DNA of 43,396 nt, from assembly GCF_000497445.1 (NCBI RefSeq), contig NZ_CM002285.1, forward strand, positions 7,460,394 to 7,503,789, written 5' to 3'. Shown here piece after piece: positions 1 to 8,089 of this stretch. Every line of letters starts with the position of its first letter. Position 1 is the first letter of the stretch. This stretch comes from Streptomyces roseochromogenus subsp. oscitans DS 12.976 (GTDB lineage Bacteria > Actinomycetota > Actinomycetes > Streptomycetales > Streptomycetaceae). Made by a program: the position numbers and the translations under genes. The notes under the pieces are model-generated. The model was not told the DNA's origin, did no database searches, and was given only the letters and a program-made list of their open reading frames with translations.

Positions 1-570
1 GACCGGGGTCTGCACGGTGGGCGTCGGCGGAGCCGCCGGCTGCGGCGGGGCGGCGGGCGCTGCGGCCGGCTCCTCCACCGTCACTCCGAAGTCCGTCGCG
101 ATGCCGCCCAGGCCGTCGGCATACCCCTGGCCCACCGCGCGGGCCTTCCAGGCGCCGCCCCGGCGGTAGATCTCCACGACGACCAGTGCCGTCTCCGCGC
201 CGAGCTGGGGCGGGGTGAACGTGGCCAGCACGGCGCCGGCGTCCGCGTCGCGGATCGTGGCCGTCGGCTCGATGCCCTGGAAGGTCTGGCCGGCCGCGTC
301 CGGGCTCGCGGTGACCACGATCTTCTCGATGTCCGGCGGGACGGCGGCGGTGTCGACCGTGATCGCGTCCGGCACGGCACCGCCGCCGGACGTGTAGGCC
401 ACGCCCGGTCCCGTCGGCTGGTTGTAGAAGATGAAGTCGTCGTCCGAGCGCACCTTGCCGCCGGCGGTGAGCAGCAGGCCCGACACGTCGAGCCGAACCG
501 GAGCGGCGACGTCCACCGTCACGCGCACGGCCGGGAGAGGGATGTTCGAGCCAGGGGTCATAGCTGTCAT
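1..570 (-). CDS. TerD-family protein (C-terminus cut by window edge)
   Basis: Read from the reverse strand, the frame from ATG 570 is open to the window edge, giving about 190 residues. It begins MTAMTPGSNIPLP and runs into a TerD/CABP-like beta-sandwich: a VRLDVSGLLL strand, then KVRSDDDFIFYNQP and a late YRRGGAWKARAVGQGY segment, all typical of the tellurium-resistance TerD family. TerD proteins bind calcium and act in poorly defined stress responses; Streptomyces carry several copies. After about residue 150 the chain becomes rich in Ala and Pro, so a linker to a further domain is likely off the left edge. ATG 561 (MTPGSNIPLP) is an equally good start, and neither has a clear ribosome binding site. 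The family call is firm; the physiological role is not known. Confidence 0.82.
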   Translation of the reverse strand, partial: MTAMTPGSNIPLPAVRVTVDVAAPVRLDVSGLLLTAGGKVRSDDDFIFYNQPTGPGVAYTSGGGAVPDAITVDTAAVPPDIEKIVVTASPDAAGQTFQGIEPTATIRDADAGAVLATFTPPQLGAETALVVVEIYRRGGAWKARAVGQGYADGLGGIATDFGVTVEEPAAAPAAPPQPAAPPTPTVQTPV

Positions 571-672
571 GCCGGGTGAACGAACGACACCGCTTTACCG
601 TTCCCTTACCCAACCCCCATTCAGCTCAGGGTGCTTACCCCAAGCCGCCTCAGGGTCCCGGCCGAGCCCTGC

Positions 673-1662
673 TCAGGGCACGACCACGATCTTGCGGCCC
701 ACCCCGGCCGCGAACTGCTCCAGCGCCTGCGGGTACCGCTCCAGCGGGATCCGGTCGCTGATGAAGACCTCCGGGTCCAGGACCCCGTTCGCGAACAGTT
801 CCGCCGCCCGTTCGAAGCTGTGCAGGACCGCCATCGATCCCGTGATCGTGATCTCCTGGTTGTAGATCCGGTAGGGGTCGATCGTCACCCGCGTCGCGTA
901 GTCGGCCACCCCGAACTGCAGGAACGTACCCGCCTTCGCCACCCGCTCCAGGCCGTCCTGGATCGCTTTCGCGTTGCCGGTCGCGTCCACGACCACGTCC
1001 CAGCCCCGCGGCCGGTCCAGCTCGTCCGCGCTGCCCGCCGCGCCCGAGACGCCGAGCCCCCGGGCGGTCTCCAGCCGGGCCGGGTTGATGTCGACCATGT
1101 CCACGCTCGCCGCGCCGGTCCGCTTGGCCAGCTCCAGCATCATCAGGCCCATGGTCCCGGAGCCGTAGATCAGCACGTGGGCGCCGAGGCGGGACTGCAG
1201 GACGTCGTAGCCGCGTACCGCGCAGGACAGGGGTTCCACGAGGGCCGCGTCCTCGGTGCGCACGTGCTCGGGCAGCTTCACGCAGTTCGCCACGGGGGCG
1301 ACGGCGTACTGTGCCGCACCGCCCGCCGTCGTCACGCCGATCGCGCCCCATCGCTCGCACATGTTGTTGTGGCCGTCGCGGCAGTATCGGCACTCGTAGC
1401 AGTACAGGGAGGGATCGACGGCCACTCGGTCGCCGACCGCGACCTCGGTGACCTGGGTGCCGACCCCGACCACCTCGCCCGCGAACTCGTGTCCCGGGAC
1501 GATCGGCAGCTTGGGCGCGAACTCGCCCTGGAGGATGTGCAGATCGGTGCCGCACAGGCCGCAGGCGGCCACTTCCACGACGACCTCGCGGGGGCCCGGC
1601 GTCGGGTCCGGCACCTCGCTGACGACGGCGCGGCCCACGGACTCGATGACGGCGGCCTTCAT
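673..1662 (-). CDS. Zinc-dependent medium-chain alcohol/polyol dehydrogenase
   Basis: This 329-residue protein is a medium-chain dehydrogenase of the sorbitol/threonine dehydrogenase type that oxidises a secondary alcohol with NAD(P). Catalytic zinc ligands are visible as Cys37 (ACGLCGTD) and His58-Glu59 (PGHEF). The structural zinc lobe is complete, with Cys88, Cys91, Cys94 and Cys102 (YCYECRYCRDGHNNMC). A Rossmann glycine motif, YGSGTMGLMM, lies near residues 165-175. The ATG overlaps the stop of the upstream permease in an ATGA junction, so it is the last gene of the sugar transporter operon. By context it probably oxidises the imported sugar or polyol. Its exact substrate cannot be read from sequence. 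Confidence 0.88.
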   Translation of the reverse strand: MKAAVIESVGRAVVSEVPDPTPGPREVVVEVAACGLCGTDLHILQGEFAPKLPIVPGHEFAGEVVGVGTQVTEVAVGDRVAVDPSLYCYECRYCRDGHNNMCERWGAIGVTTAGGAAQYAVAPVANCVKLPEHVRTEDAALVEPLSCAVRGYDVLQSRLGAHVLIYGSGTMGLMMLELAKRTGAASVDMVDINPARLETARGLGVSGAAGSADELDRPRGWDVVVDATGNAKAIQDGLERVAKAGTFLQFGVADYATRVTIDPYRIYNQEITITGSMAVLHSFERAAELFANGVLDPEVFISDRIPLERYPQALEQFAAGVGRKIVVVP

Positions 1663-2504
1663 TTCACAGCTCCCAACGACAGGCCCTGGACCAGCTTGTC
1701 CTGGGCGGCGAACCCCGCGGCGAGCACCGGCAGGGAGACGACGAGCGACGCGGCGCACACCTTGGCCAGGAACAGGCCCTGGCTGGTGATGAAGCCGGTC
1801 AGGAAGACGGGGGCGGTCTCGGCGACCACGCCCGTGAGGACTCGGGCGAACAACAGCTCGTTCCAGCTGAAGATGAAGCAGATCAGGCCGGTCGCGGCGA
1901 TCCCGGGCAGGGCGATGGGGGCGACCACGCGCGCGAGGATCGTCGGCAGCCGGGCACCGTCGATCTGCGCCGCCTCGATCACCGCCACCGGGACCTCGGC
2001 GAGGAAGGACTGCATCATCCACACCGCGATCGGCAGGTTCATGGAGGTGTAGAGGATGACCAGGTACCAGATGTTGTCCAGCATCCCGGTGTTCTTCGCG
2101 AACAGGTAGATCGGCAGCAGACCGGCGACGACGGGCAGCATCTTCGTGGACAGGAAGAAGAACAGGACGTCCGTCCACTTCTTCACGCGCCGGATCGACA
2201 GCGCGTACGCCGCCGGCAGGGCGAGGAGCAGCACGCAGACCGTCGAGAACACCGACGCGACCGCCGAGTTGATCAGCGCCGGCCAGGGGCTCGCGCCGCC
2301 GCCCGCGCCGAAGAACTGGCGGTAGCCGTCGAGGGTCAGCGACGCGGCGAAGGAGGGCGGGTTGGTCGCCGCGTCCGCCTCGGAGTGGAAGGACGTCAGC
2401 GCCATCCAGGCGATGGGCAGGAAGAAGACGATGCCGACCAGCCAGGCCAGCAGGCCGATGCTCAGGCCCCGGTGCTTCTTGAGAGTTACGGCGATGCCGC
2501 TCAT
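1659..2504 (-). CDS. Carbohydrate ABC transporter permease, MalG type
   Basis: This 281-residue integral membrane protein matches the MalG/UgpE family of CUT1 sugar importers. It has an N-terminal segment LLAWLVGIVFFLPIAWM, further hydrophobic segments, and the EAA cytoplasmic loop AVIEAAQIDGARLPTILAR at about residues 190-208, where the ATPase docks. It pairs with the MalF-type permease immediately upstream and the lipoprotein before that. No ATPase gene is present; in Streptomyces, CUT1 importers commonly share the MsiK ATPase encoded elsewhere, so that is the expected partner. It is joined to both neighbours by ATGA overlaps, which implies translational coupling. Confidence 0.92.
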   Translation of the reverse strand: MSGIAVTLKKHRGLSIGLLAWLVGIVFFLPIAWMALTSFHSEADAATNPPSFAASLTLDGYRQFFGAGGGASPWPALINSAVASVFSTVCVLLLALPAAYALSIRRVKKWTDVLFFFLSTKMLPVVAGLLPIYLFAKNTGMLDNIWYLVILYTSMNLPIAVWMMQSFLAEVPVAVIEAAQIDGARLPTILARVVAPIALPGIAATGLICFIFSWNELLFARVLTGVVAETAPVFLTGFITSQGLFLAKVCAASLVVSLPVLAAGFAAQDKLVQGLSLGAVK

Positions 2505-3436
2505 GCGCGGGACACCTCCTCGCGGAAGAGGGACGACACCACGCGCAGGGCGAAGGTCGCGATGATGATGGAGCCGATGACCACCAGGACGCCGGCGGCC
2601 GAGGCGAGGCCGTTCTCATGGGCCTGGTAGAAGGTCTGGTAGACGGTGTACGGCAGGTTCGCGGTGCCCAGGCCGCCGGACGTGATCGTGAAGACGGCGT
2701 CGAAGTTCTGGACGATGTAGATCGAGCCCAGCAGGGCGCCGAGTTCGAGATAGCGGCGCAGGTGCGGGAGGGTCAGATAGCGGAAGACCTGCCATTCGCT
2801 GGCGCCGTCCACCCGCGCGGCCTCCATCTGCTCGGGGTCACGGCTCTGCAGACCGGCGAGCAGGATCAGCATCATGAACGGCGTCCACTGCCACACCAGG
2901 GCGGCCTCGACCGCCATGAGCGGTGTGTTGGAGATCCAGTCGGGCTGTGGCCCGCCGACGTAGTGCAACAGGCCGTTCAGCAGGCCGTATTCGGGATTGA
3001 AGAGCACGTGCTTCCAGAGCAGGGCCGCGGCCACCGGCACCACCAGGAACGGAGCGATGAGCAGGGTGCGTACGACGCCCCGGCCGGCGAACCTGTGATC
3101 CAGGAGCAGTGCCAGCGCCAGGCCCAGGACCAGGCTGACCAGCACCACCGTCACCGTGAGCAGCACGGTCGTCCACACCGAGTGGCGCAGGTCCGGGTCG
3201 GTCAGCACCTCGCGGTAGTTGTCGAAGCCGGCGAAGTGGCGGGCCTTCGGGTAGAGGGAATTCCAGTGGAAGAAGGAAATCACCAGCGTGGCCACGAACG
3301 GCAGCTGGGTCACGATGATCATGAAGACGAGGGCGGGCAGGAGGGGGGCCCGGGTGGCCCAGGCGCGCAGACGGGCGGAGGGCTGCCGCGTGGCGCGTAG
3401 CGGTGTTGCCGCATAGGGGGCTGTCGTCGCGGTCAT
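2501..3436 (-). CDS. Carbohydrate ABC transporter permease, MalF type
   Basis: This 311-residue protein is the MalF/UgpA-type partner of the downstream permease. After a basic cytoplasmic N-terminus come about six hydrophobic segments, including LLPALVFMIIVTQLPFVATL and VLLTVTVVLVSLVLGLALAL. The EAA loop, MEAARVDGASEWQVFRYLTL, lies at about residues 205-225. It forms the heterodimeric channel of a CUT1 importer with the MalG-type protein. ATGA overlaps connect it to the solute-binding gene upstream and the MalG gene downstream. Confidence 0.92.
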   Translation of the reverse strand: MTATTAPYAATPLRATRQPSARLRAWATRAPLLPALVFMIIVTQLPFVATLVISFFHWNSLYPKARHFAGFDNYREVLTDPDLRHSVWTTVLLTVTVVLVSLVLGLALALLLDHRFAGRGVVRTLLIAPFLVVPVAAALLWKHVLFNPEYGLLNGLLHYVGGPQPDWISNTPLMAVEAALVWQWTPFMMLILLAGLQSRDPEQMEAARVDGASEWQVFRYLTLPHLRRYLELGALLGSIYIVQNFDAVFTITSGGLGTANLPYTVYQTFYQAHENGLASAAGVLVVIGSIIIATFALRVVSSLFREEVSRA

Positions 3437-4800
3437 CGTCCCTCGTACTCCTTGGAGATCTTCTCGGCGAGTTGCTGGGAGTTCTTCAGGGCCGAGTCGA
3501 CGGACTGGCGTCCGGCGATGGCCGCACTGATCTCCTGGGAGACCTTGGTGCCGAGGTCGGTGAACTCGGGGATGTCGACGAACTGGATGCCGGGCGCGGG
3601 GCGCGGCTGCACACCGGGGTCGCCCGGCCGGGCGCTCTCGATGGCCTGCTTCGTCATGTCCTGGAAGGCGGCCGCCGTCTTGCGGTAGTCGGCGTTCGTG
3701 TACGTCGAGGCCCGCTTGCCCGCCGGGACGTTCGACCAGCCGCTGGTCCGGCCGACCAGCTGCTCGTACTCCTTGCTGGACGCCCAGGACACGAATTTCC
3801 AGGCCTGGTCAGGATTTCGGGAGGCCTTCTGGATGCCCCAGGCCCAGGTGTAGAGCCAGCCGGAGGCCGGGGTCTTCTCGACGGGCGCTGGGGCGTAACC
3901 GAGCTTGCCCTTGACGGGAGAGCCCTGCGCCTCCAGCAGTCCGGCCGCGGAGGTGGCGTCGTACCACATGGCGACCTTGCCCTGGGTCATGTCGTTGAGG
4001 CACTCGGCGAAGCCGGACTGGGCGGCGCCGGACTCGCCGTGCCCCCGGACCAGGTCGACATAGAACTTGGTCGCCTTCTCGAACTCGGGGGAGTCGAGGT
4101 GGGCCTTCCAGTTCTTGTCGAACCAGGTGCCGCCGAAGGTGTTCACCACCGTGGTCAGCGGCGCCATCAACTCGCCCCAGCCGGGCAGGCCGCGCAGGCA
4201 GATGCCCTTCATACCGGGCTGGGCGCCGTCCGCGCGTGCGGCGAGGTCGGCGACCTGCTGCCAGGTGGGGTGGGCCGGCATGGTGAGGCCCTTCGCCGCG
4301 AACACGTCCTTGCGGTACATCAGGAACGACGACTCGCCGTAGAACGGCTGGCCGTAGAGCTTGCCGTCGGCGGCGGTCAGGGACTGGCGCATGGGTGCCA
4401 GGACGTCCTGCTCGTCGTATGCGGGGTCCTTGGCGACGTACGAGTTCATCTCGTGCAGCCAGCCGTTGCGGGCGTAGATGGGTATCTCGTAGTTGCTCAA
4501 CGTCGCCACGTCGTACTGGCCGGCCTGGTTGGCGAAGTCCTGGCTGATCTTGTCGCGGACGTCGTTCTCGGGCAGCACCGTGAAGTTGACCTTGATGCCG
4601 GTCTCTTGGGTGAAGCGGGGGGCGAGTTTCTGCAGCTCGGTCATCTGGGGGTTGTTGACCATCAGCACGTTGATGGATTTGCCGCCGGAACCGGTCCCGC
4701 CTGCACCGACCCAGCAGCCGGAGAGCAGCGGGGCGAGCAGCGTCCCTGCGGCGGCCATGGCGAGCGTGACTCGCGGCCTCCGTCGGCTCTGGGTTCGCAT
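3433..4800 (-). CDS. Extracellular sugar-binding lipoprotein of ABC transporter
   Basis: The 455-residue product starts with a twin-arginine-like basic stretch, then a hydrophobic run and the lipobox LLSGC around residues 25-29, so it is a lipoprotein tethered outside the membrane. The rest reads as a family 1 (MalE-type) solute-binding protein: the first beta strand NVLMVNNPQMTELQ, a mid-region GWGELMAPLTTVVNTFGGTW, a YDATSAAGLLEAQG segment and a C-terminal helical domain. A good ribosome binding site (AGGAG) precedes the ATG. It is first in the operon with the two permeases and the zinc dehydrogenase, behind a short promoter region downstream of the DeoR-type regulator. The ligand is unknown; a polyol or sugar acid would suit the dehydrogenase. 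Confidence 0.92.
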   Translation of the reverse strand: MRTQSRRRPRVTLAMAAAGTLLAPLLSGCWVGAGGTGSGGKSINVLMVNNPQMTELQKLAPRFTQETGIKVNFTVLPENDVRDKISQDFANQAGQYDVATLSNYEIPIYARNGWLHEMNSYVAKDPAYDEQDVLAPMRQSLTAADGKLYGQPFYGESSFLMYRKDVFAAKGLTMPAHPTWQQVADLAARADGAQPGMKGICLRGLPGWGELMAPLTTVVNTFGGTWFDKNWKAHLDSPEFEKATKFYVDLVRGHGESGAAQSGFAECLNDMTQGKVAMWYDATSAAGLLEAQGSPVKGKLGYAPAPVEKTPASGWLYTWAWGIQKASRNPDQAWKFVSWASSKEYEQLVGRTSGWSNVPAGKRASTYTNADYRKTAAAFQDMTKQAIESARPGDPGVQPRPAPGIQFVDIPEFTDLGTKVSQEISAAIAGRQSVDSALKNSQQLAEKISKEYEGR

Positions 4801-4878
4801 GGATCGCTCCTGGACTTATATGAACATAATGGACATTTTGTCGCTGGGGGTGCCCGTCGAAGCGGACGGGCCGGCCAG
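4801..4878 (-). promoter_or_regulatory. Promoter/operator region of the sugar transporter operon
   Basis: The 78-bp gap between the regulator stop and the binding-protein ATG is much more AT-rich than its surroundings. It holds two near-identical 8-mers in tandem, ATGAACAT at 4820-4827 and ATGGACAT at 4829-4836 (plus strand), with a 9-bp period. The same stretch is also a partial dyad TGnnCATnATGnnCA. Tandem or dyad half-sites of this kind suit a DeoR-family repressor, and such a gene lies directly upstream. The ribosome binding site AGGAG sits 6 bases before the ATG. The operator assignment is inference. Confidence 0.5.
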
Positions 4879-5649
4879 TCAGACCCGGATGACCTGCGGG
4901 CCCAGCAGGGAGTAGCGGTGGGCCTCGGCGGCCGGGAGCTGGGTGCTCGTCACGATCGCCTCCAAGGCGCTGATGTCGGCGAACCGGCAGAAACTGACCG
5001 CGCCGAACTTGGTGTGCACGCCCGCGAAGACGGTACGCCGGGCGGCCCGCATCGCCTGCGCCTTGACCTCGCTGACCGCGGGGTCGGGCGTGGTCAGGCC
5101 GTGCTCACGGGAGATGCCGTTGGCACCGATGAAGGCGAGGTCGACGACGAAACCCGAGAGCATCTTCGTCGTCCAGTGGTCGACGGTGGCCAGCGTGCCG
5201 GCCCGCACCCGCCCGCCGAGGAGCAGGACCGACATGTTCTCGGCCTCGGCGAGGGAGCCCGCTACCGGCAAGGACGCGGTGACCACGGTCAGCGGCCGGT
5301 CGGTCGGCAGGGCCTCGGCGATGAGCTGCGGGGTGAAGCCCTCGTCCACGAAGACCGTCTCGGCGTCCCCGAGCAGCTCGGCCGCGGCGGCCGCGATCCT
5401 GCGCTTCTCGGGGACATGGCTGGTGGCCCGGAAGGCGAGCGTCGTCTCGAAGCCGGCGCTCTCCACCGGATAGGCGCCGCCGTGCGTACGACGGACCAGG
5501 CCGTGGTCCTCCAGGGCCCGCAGATCGCGCCGGATGGTCTCCTTGGCCACGCCGAGCTGGGCGGCCAGCGCGGTGACGTCGACCGAGCCGGTCGCACGCG
5601 CGGCCAGCACGATCGCACGCTGGCGTTCTTCCGCCGTCCGCTCGCTCAT
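4879..5649 (-). CDS. DeoR/GlpR-family transcriptional regulator
   Basis: This 256-residue repressor has an N-terminal DeoR helix-turn-helix (AAQLGVAKETIRRDLRALE followed by LVRRTHGGA, within residues 20-60). The C-terminal DeoR sensor domain belongs to the sugar-phosphate isomerase-like fold and carries the characteristic FVDEGFTPQLIAEAL and FIGANGISREHGLTTPD segments. DeoR proteins usually repress sugar operons and are released by a phosphorylated sugar. I chose ATG 5649 over the in-frame GTG at 5661 because it has a GGTGG element at suitable spacing and gives the usual family start. It lies directly upstream of the transporter operon in the same direction and is its likely regulator. Confidence 0.92.
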   Translation of the reverse strand: MSERTAEERQRAIVLAARATGSVDVTALAAQLGVAKETIRRDLRALEDHGLVRRTHGGAYPVESAGFETTLAFRATSHVPEKRRIAAAAAELLGDAETVFVDEGFTPQLIAEALPTDRPLTVVTASLPVAGSLAEAENMSVLLLGGRVRAGTLATVDHWTTKMLSGFVVDLAFIGANGISREHGLTTPDPAVSEVKAQAMRAARRTVFAGVHTKFGAVSFCRFADISALEAIVTSTQLPAAEAHRYSLLGPQVIRV

Positions 5650-6047
5650 GTCGTCACCCACCTTCCCGTGGAGCTGCCCGTTCGGGCTCTTGGGGGAAGT
5701 TCTACCGGGGGCGCGCGGCGCTTACCAGGCCTATTGTGAGCCCGATCCTGCCCGCCTGTGTCCGTTTGCGGGGCGGGGTGCCCGCCGCGGACCTGCGGGG
5801 TCGTGCGGGGCGGGGTGAGAGCGGGCGCTCCGGATGCCCGGATGCGGCCGCGGGCGGGCCCGTTCGGTGCCCGCCCGCGCGTGTGGGGATGCGTTTTCCG
5901 CCGCCCCGGGGTCTACTTCTGGCCGCCCGGGGTTTCGCCCCGGGGTGTCGAGGGGTGCTGGTCGAGGGTCAGTGAGCCGCCCGAGCCCTCAGCGGGTTCC
6001 GCGTGTCCGTACGGGCTCTCAGCGGTTCCGTACGGGCTCTCAGCGGT
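5650..6047. other. Gene-free 398-bp stretch with GC-rich hairpins
   Basis: No plausible coding frame is visible between the DeoR start and the uronate dehydrogenase stop. The left part should contain the promoter of the DeoR gene. The middle and right parts hold two GC-rich hairpins (separate entry) and a 21-bp tandem repeat at the uronate dehydrogenase 3' end (separate entry). Otherwise I see nothing identifiable. Confidence 0.6.
5849..5944. terminator. Two GC-rich hairpins, probable terminators
   Basis: Positions 5849-5858 and 5870-5879 form a perfect 10-bp stem (CGCGGGCGGG with its complement) around an 11-base loop. Positions 5926-5932 and 5938-5944 form a second perfect 7-bp stem (CCCGGGG, loop TTTCG). 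They lie downstream of the minus-strand uronate dehydrogenase. Neither is followed by a T-run, which is common for Streptomyces terminators. Confidence 0.5.
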
Positions 6048-6056
6048 TCAGTACGG
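6010..6056. repeat. 21-bp tandem repeat at the 3' end of the uronate dehydrogenase gene
   Basis: Two copies of a 21-bp unit occur at 6010-6030 and 6031-6051, differing at one position. They are followed by the first five bases of a third copy and preceded by a degenerate copy. The unit length is seven codons. The gene's TGA stop falls inside the repeat where the next copies have GGA, so the repeat lies partly within and mostly just beyond the coding end. Confidence 0.8.
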
Positions 6057-6857
6057 CCAGATCGGCGGATCGTTCACGAAGTGCCCGCCGAGGTGGCTGT
6101 GCGCCGGGTTCTCCGGGTCCAGCTCGCCCTGCTCGGCGATCAGCTTCTCGGCGTACGGCTCCGAGTCGTCCTGCGGCGCGTAGCCGAGCGCCCGCGCGCT
6201 GGTCAGGTCCCACCACAGCCGGGTGTTGGCGGAGGAGCCGTAGACGACGGTGTGGCCGACCCGCTCGGCGGTCAGGGCCGCGTGGAAGAGACGGGCGCCG
6301 TCGGCCGGGCTCATCCACACCGAAAGCATGCGCACGCTCGTCGGCTCCGGGAAGCAGGAGCCGATGCGCACGGACACGGTCTCCAGGCCGTGCCTGTCCC
6401 AGTACAGCTGGGCGAGGTCCTCGCCGAAGGACTTGGACAGGCCGTAGAAGGTGTCCGGGCGGTGCGGGGTGTCGACCGGGATCAGCGGCTGGCCCGCGCG
6501 CGGGGCCGGGGTGTAGCCGACGGCGTGGTTGGAGGAGGCGAAGACGATCCGCGGGACGCCCTCCTGGCGGGCGGCCTCGTAGAGGTTGTAGGTGCCTTCG
6601 ATGTTGGACTTCAGGATCTTCCCGAAGGGGGCTTCCAGAGAGATGCCCGCGAGGTGCAGGACCGCGTCCACGCCCCGCACGGCCTCGCGCAGCGCCGCCT
6701 CGTCACCGAGGTCGGCGGTGATCGCGTCCGGCTCGCCGTCGACGGGGCGCACATCGAACAGGCGCAGTGTGTAGCCGTACCCCGGCAGCAGGGACCGCAT
6801 CAGGGTGCCGAGCCCGCCGGCGGCGCCGGTGAGCAGAACGGTGCGGGGAGCGGGCAT
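6048..6857 (-). CDS. udh: Uronate dehydrogenase (NAD-dependent SDR)
   Basis: This 269-residue extended short-chain dehydrogenase closely resembles bacterial uronate dehydrogenases, which oxidise D-galacturonate or D-glucuronate to the aldaro-1,5-lactone with NAD. Visible features are the nucleotide motif TGAAGGLG (residues 10-17), the catalytic pair Tyr138/Lys142 (YGLSK) and the active-site segment RIVFASSNHAVGY. The RIGSCFPEPTSVRMLS stretch matches the characterised Agrobacterium enzyme as I remember it. A strong ribosome binding site AAGGAG precedes the ATG. It is divergent from the 5-dehydro-4-deoxyglucarate dehydratase gene, and both belong to the oxidative uronate route. Its stop codon lies in a 21-bp tandem repeat. 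A general epimerase is the alternative, but motif and context agree on uronate dehydrogenase. Confidence 0.87.
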   Translation of the reverse strand: MPAPRTVLLTGAAGGLGTLMRSLLPGYGYTLRLFDVRPVDGEPDAITADLGDEAALREAVRGVDAVLHLAGISLEAPFGKILKSNIEGTYNLYEAARQEGVPRIVFASSNHAVGYTPAPRAGQPLIPVDTPHRPDTFYGLSKSFGEDLAQLYWDRHGLETVSVRIGSCFPEPTSVRMLSVWMSPADGARLFHAALTAERVGHTVVYGSSANTRLWWDLTSARALGYAPQDDSEPYAEKLIAEQGELDPENPAHSHLGGHFVNDPPIWPY

Positions 6858-7081
6858 CCTCGGTTCTCCTTGGGTACGACATTGTGCACGGCATTCACAT
6901 TTATGGACAAGCTAAGGATGGTTGTCGTGCACCGTCAAGTGTGGCGTGGCGTGCGTGAATTCGCTCCCGAGATGCGGATTCGGCTGCTTGACCCGTCGTA
7001 AGGGGGCCCCGTAGCGTGGATGCGTTCAGGGATATGGACGTGGATCAGAAGCATGCACCGGTGTGTCTCAAGGGAGAGCCC
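6858..7081. promoter_or_regulatory. Divergent promoter region between uronate dehydrogenase and dehydratase genes
   Basis: This 224-bp intergenic region must carry both divergent promoters. It contains two similar motifs, TTGTGCACGG (6882-6891) and TTGTCGTGCACCG (6922-6934), sharing the palindrome GTGCAC about 40 bp apart, with an AT-rich patch between them. These look like paired binding sites for one regulator controlling both genes, for example the GntR-type protein at 11624. The regulator assignment is inference. Confidence 0.4.
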
Positions 7082-8023
7082 GTGACGCCAGCCCCTCTCA
7101 CCGAACGGCTCCGCGATCCGCGCGGGCCGCTCTTCTTCCCCGTCACGGCCTACGGCCCCGACGGCTCGCTCGATCTCGACGTCTACCGCACCCATGTCCG
7201 CCAGGGCGTCGCCGCCGGTGCGGCCGCCGTGTTCGCCTGCTGCGGCACCGGGGAGTTCCACGCGCTGCTGCCGGAGGAGTTCGAGGCCTGCGTCCGGGTG
7301 GCCGTCGAAGCATCCGACGGACGCGTACCGGTCGTCGCGGGCGCCGGATACGGCACCGCGCTCGCCGTCCGCTACGCGCGTCTGGCCGAGGCGGCCGGCG
7401 CCGACGGCCTCCTCGTCATGCCGCCCTACCTCGTCCTCGCCGGCCAGGAGGGCCTGCTGCGGCACTACCGGGAGATCGCCGCGGCCACCGCGCTGCCGGT
7501 CATCGTCTACCAGCGCGACAACGCCGTATTCACCCCGCAGACGGTGGTCGCACTCGCCCGCACCGACGGGATCGCCGGCCTCAAGGACGGCCTCGGCGAC
7601 CTCGACCTGATGCAGCGGATCATCAGTGCCGTACGCACCGAAGTCCCCGGCGACTTCCTGTACTTCAACGGCCTGCCCACCGCCGAGCAGACCCAGCTCG
7701 CCTACCACGCCCTCGGCGTCACGCTGTACTCCTCGGCCGTCTTCTGCTTCGCCCCCGAGCTCGCCCTCGCCTACCACCGGGCCCTGACCTCCGGCGACAC
7801 GGCGACCGTGCGGCGCCTCCTGGACGGCTTCTACCGCCCGTTCGTGGAGCTGCGCGCCCAGGGCCGCGGCTACGCCGTCTCGCTCGTCAAGGCGGGCGTA
7901 CGGCTGCGCGGCCTGGACGTCGGCGAGGTCAGGCCCCCGCTGGACGAGCCGGCGGAGGACCACGTCAAACAGCTCGCCCAGCTGATCGAGCGGGGATACG
8001 CACTGCTGGAGGAGGACGCGTGA
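7082..8023 (+). CDS. kdgD: 5-dehydro-4-deoxyglucarate dehydratase (DHDPS family)
   Basis: This 313-residue protein belongs to the dihydrodipicolinate synthase/N-acetylneuraminate lyase superfamily of TIM barrels. It best fits 5-dehydro-4-deoxyglucarate dehydratase, which removes water and CO2 to give 2-oxoglutarate semialdehyde. The sequence shows the opening FFPVTAYGPDGSLD, a GTGEF substrate loop (55-59), the conserved Tyr143 (VIVYQRDN) and the Schiff-base Lys168 in GLKDGLGDL, the form typical of this subfamily. GTG 7082 is chosen because an AGGGAG site lies just upstream; upstream in-frame starts lack one. It is divergent from uronate dehydrogenase and followed by the glycoside-hydrolase-like gene. 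The product should be used by the dehydrogenase encoded at 24046. Confidence 0.88.
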   Translation: MTPAPLTERLRDPRGPLFFPVTAYGPDGSLDLDVYRTHVRQGVAAGAAAVFACCGTGEFHALLPEEFEACVRVAVEASDGRVPVVAGAGYGTALAVRYARLAEAAGADGLLVMPPYLVLAGQEGLLRHYREIAAATALPVIVYQRDNAVFTPQTVVALARTDGIAGLKDGLGDLDLMQRIISAVRTEVPGDFLYFNGLPTAEQTQLAYHALGVTLYSSAVFCFAPELALAYHRALTSGDTATVRRLLDGFYRPFVELRAQGRGYAVSLVKAGVRLRGLDVGEVRPPLDEPAEDHVKQLAQLIERGYALLEEDA

Positions 8024-8089
8024 GCCAGCGTCTGTACGTCGCTGAGGACGGCGTGTGAGCGAGTGTCCGTACGGCGGGAGGGAGCACAC

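Noticed and set aside
631..2619. Very long open frames on both strands over the alcohol dehydrogenase and permease genes
   Set aside because: They are GC-bias shadows in other frames, with Arg/Pro/Ala/Gly-rich translations and no family match; only the dehydrogenase portion of one is real.
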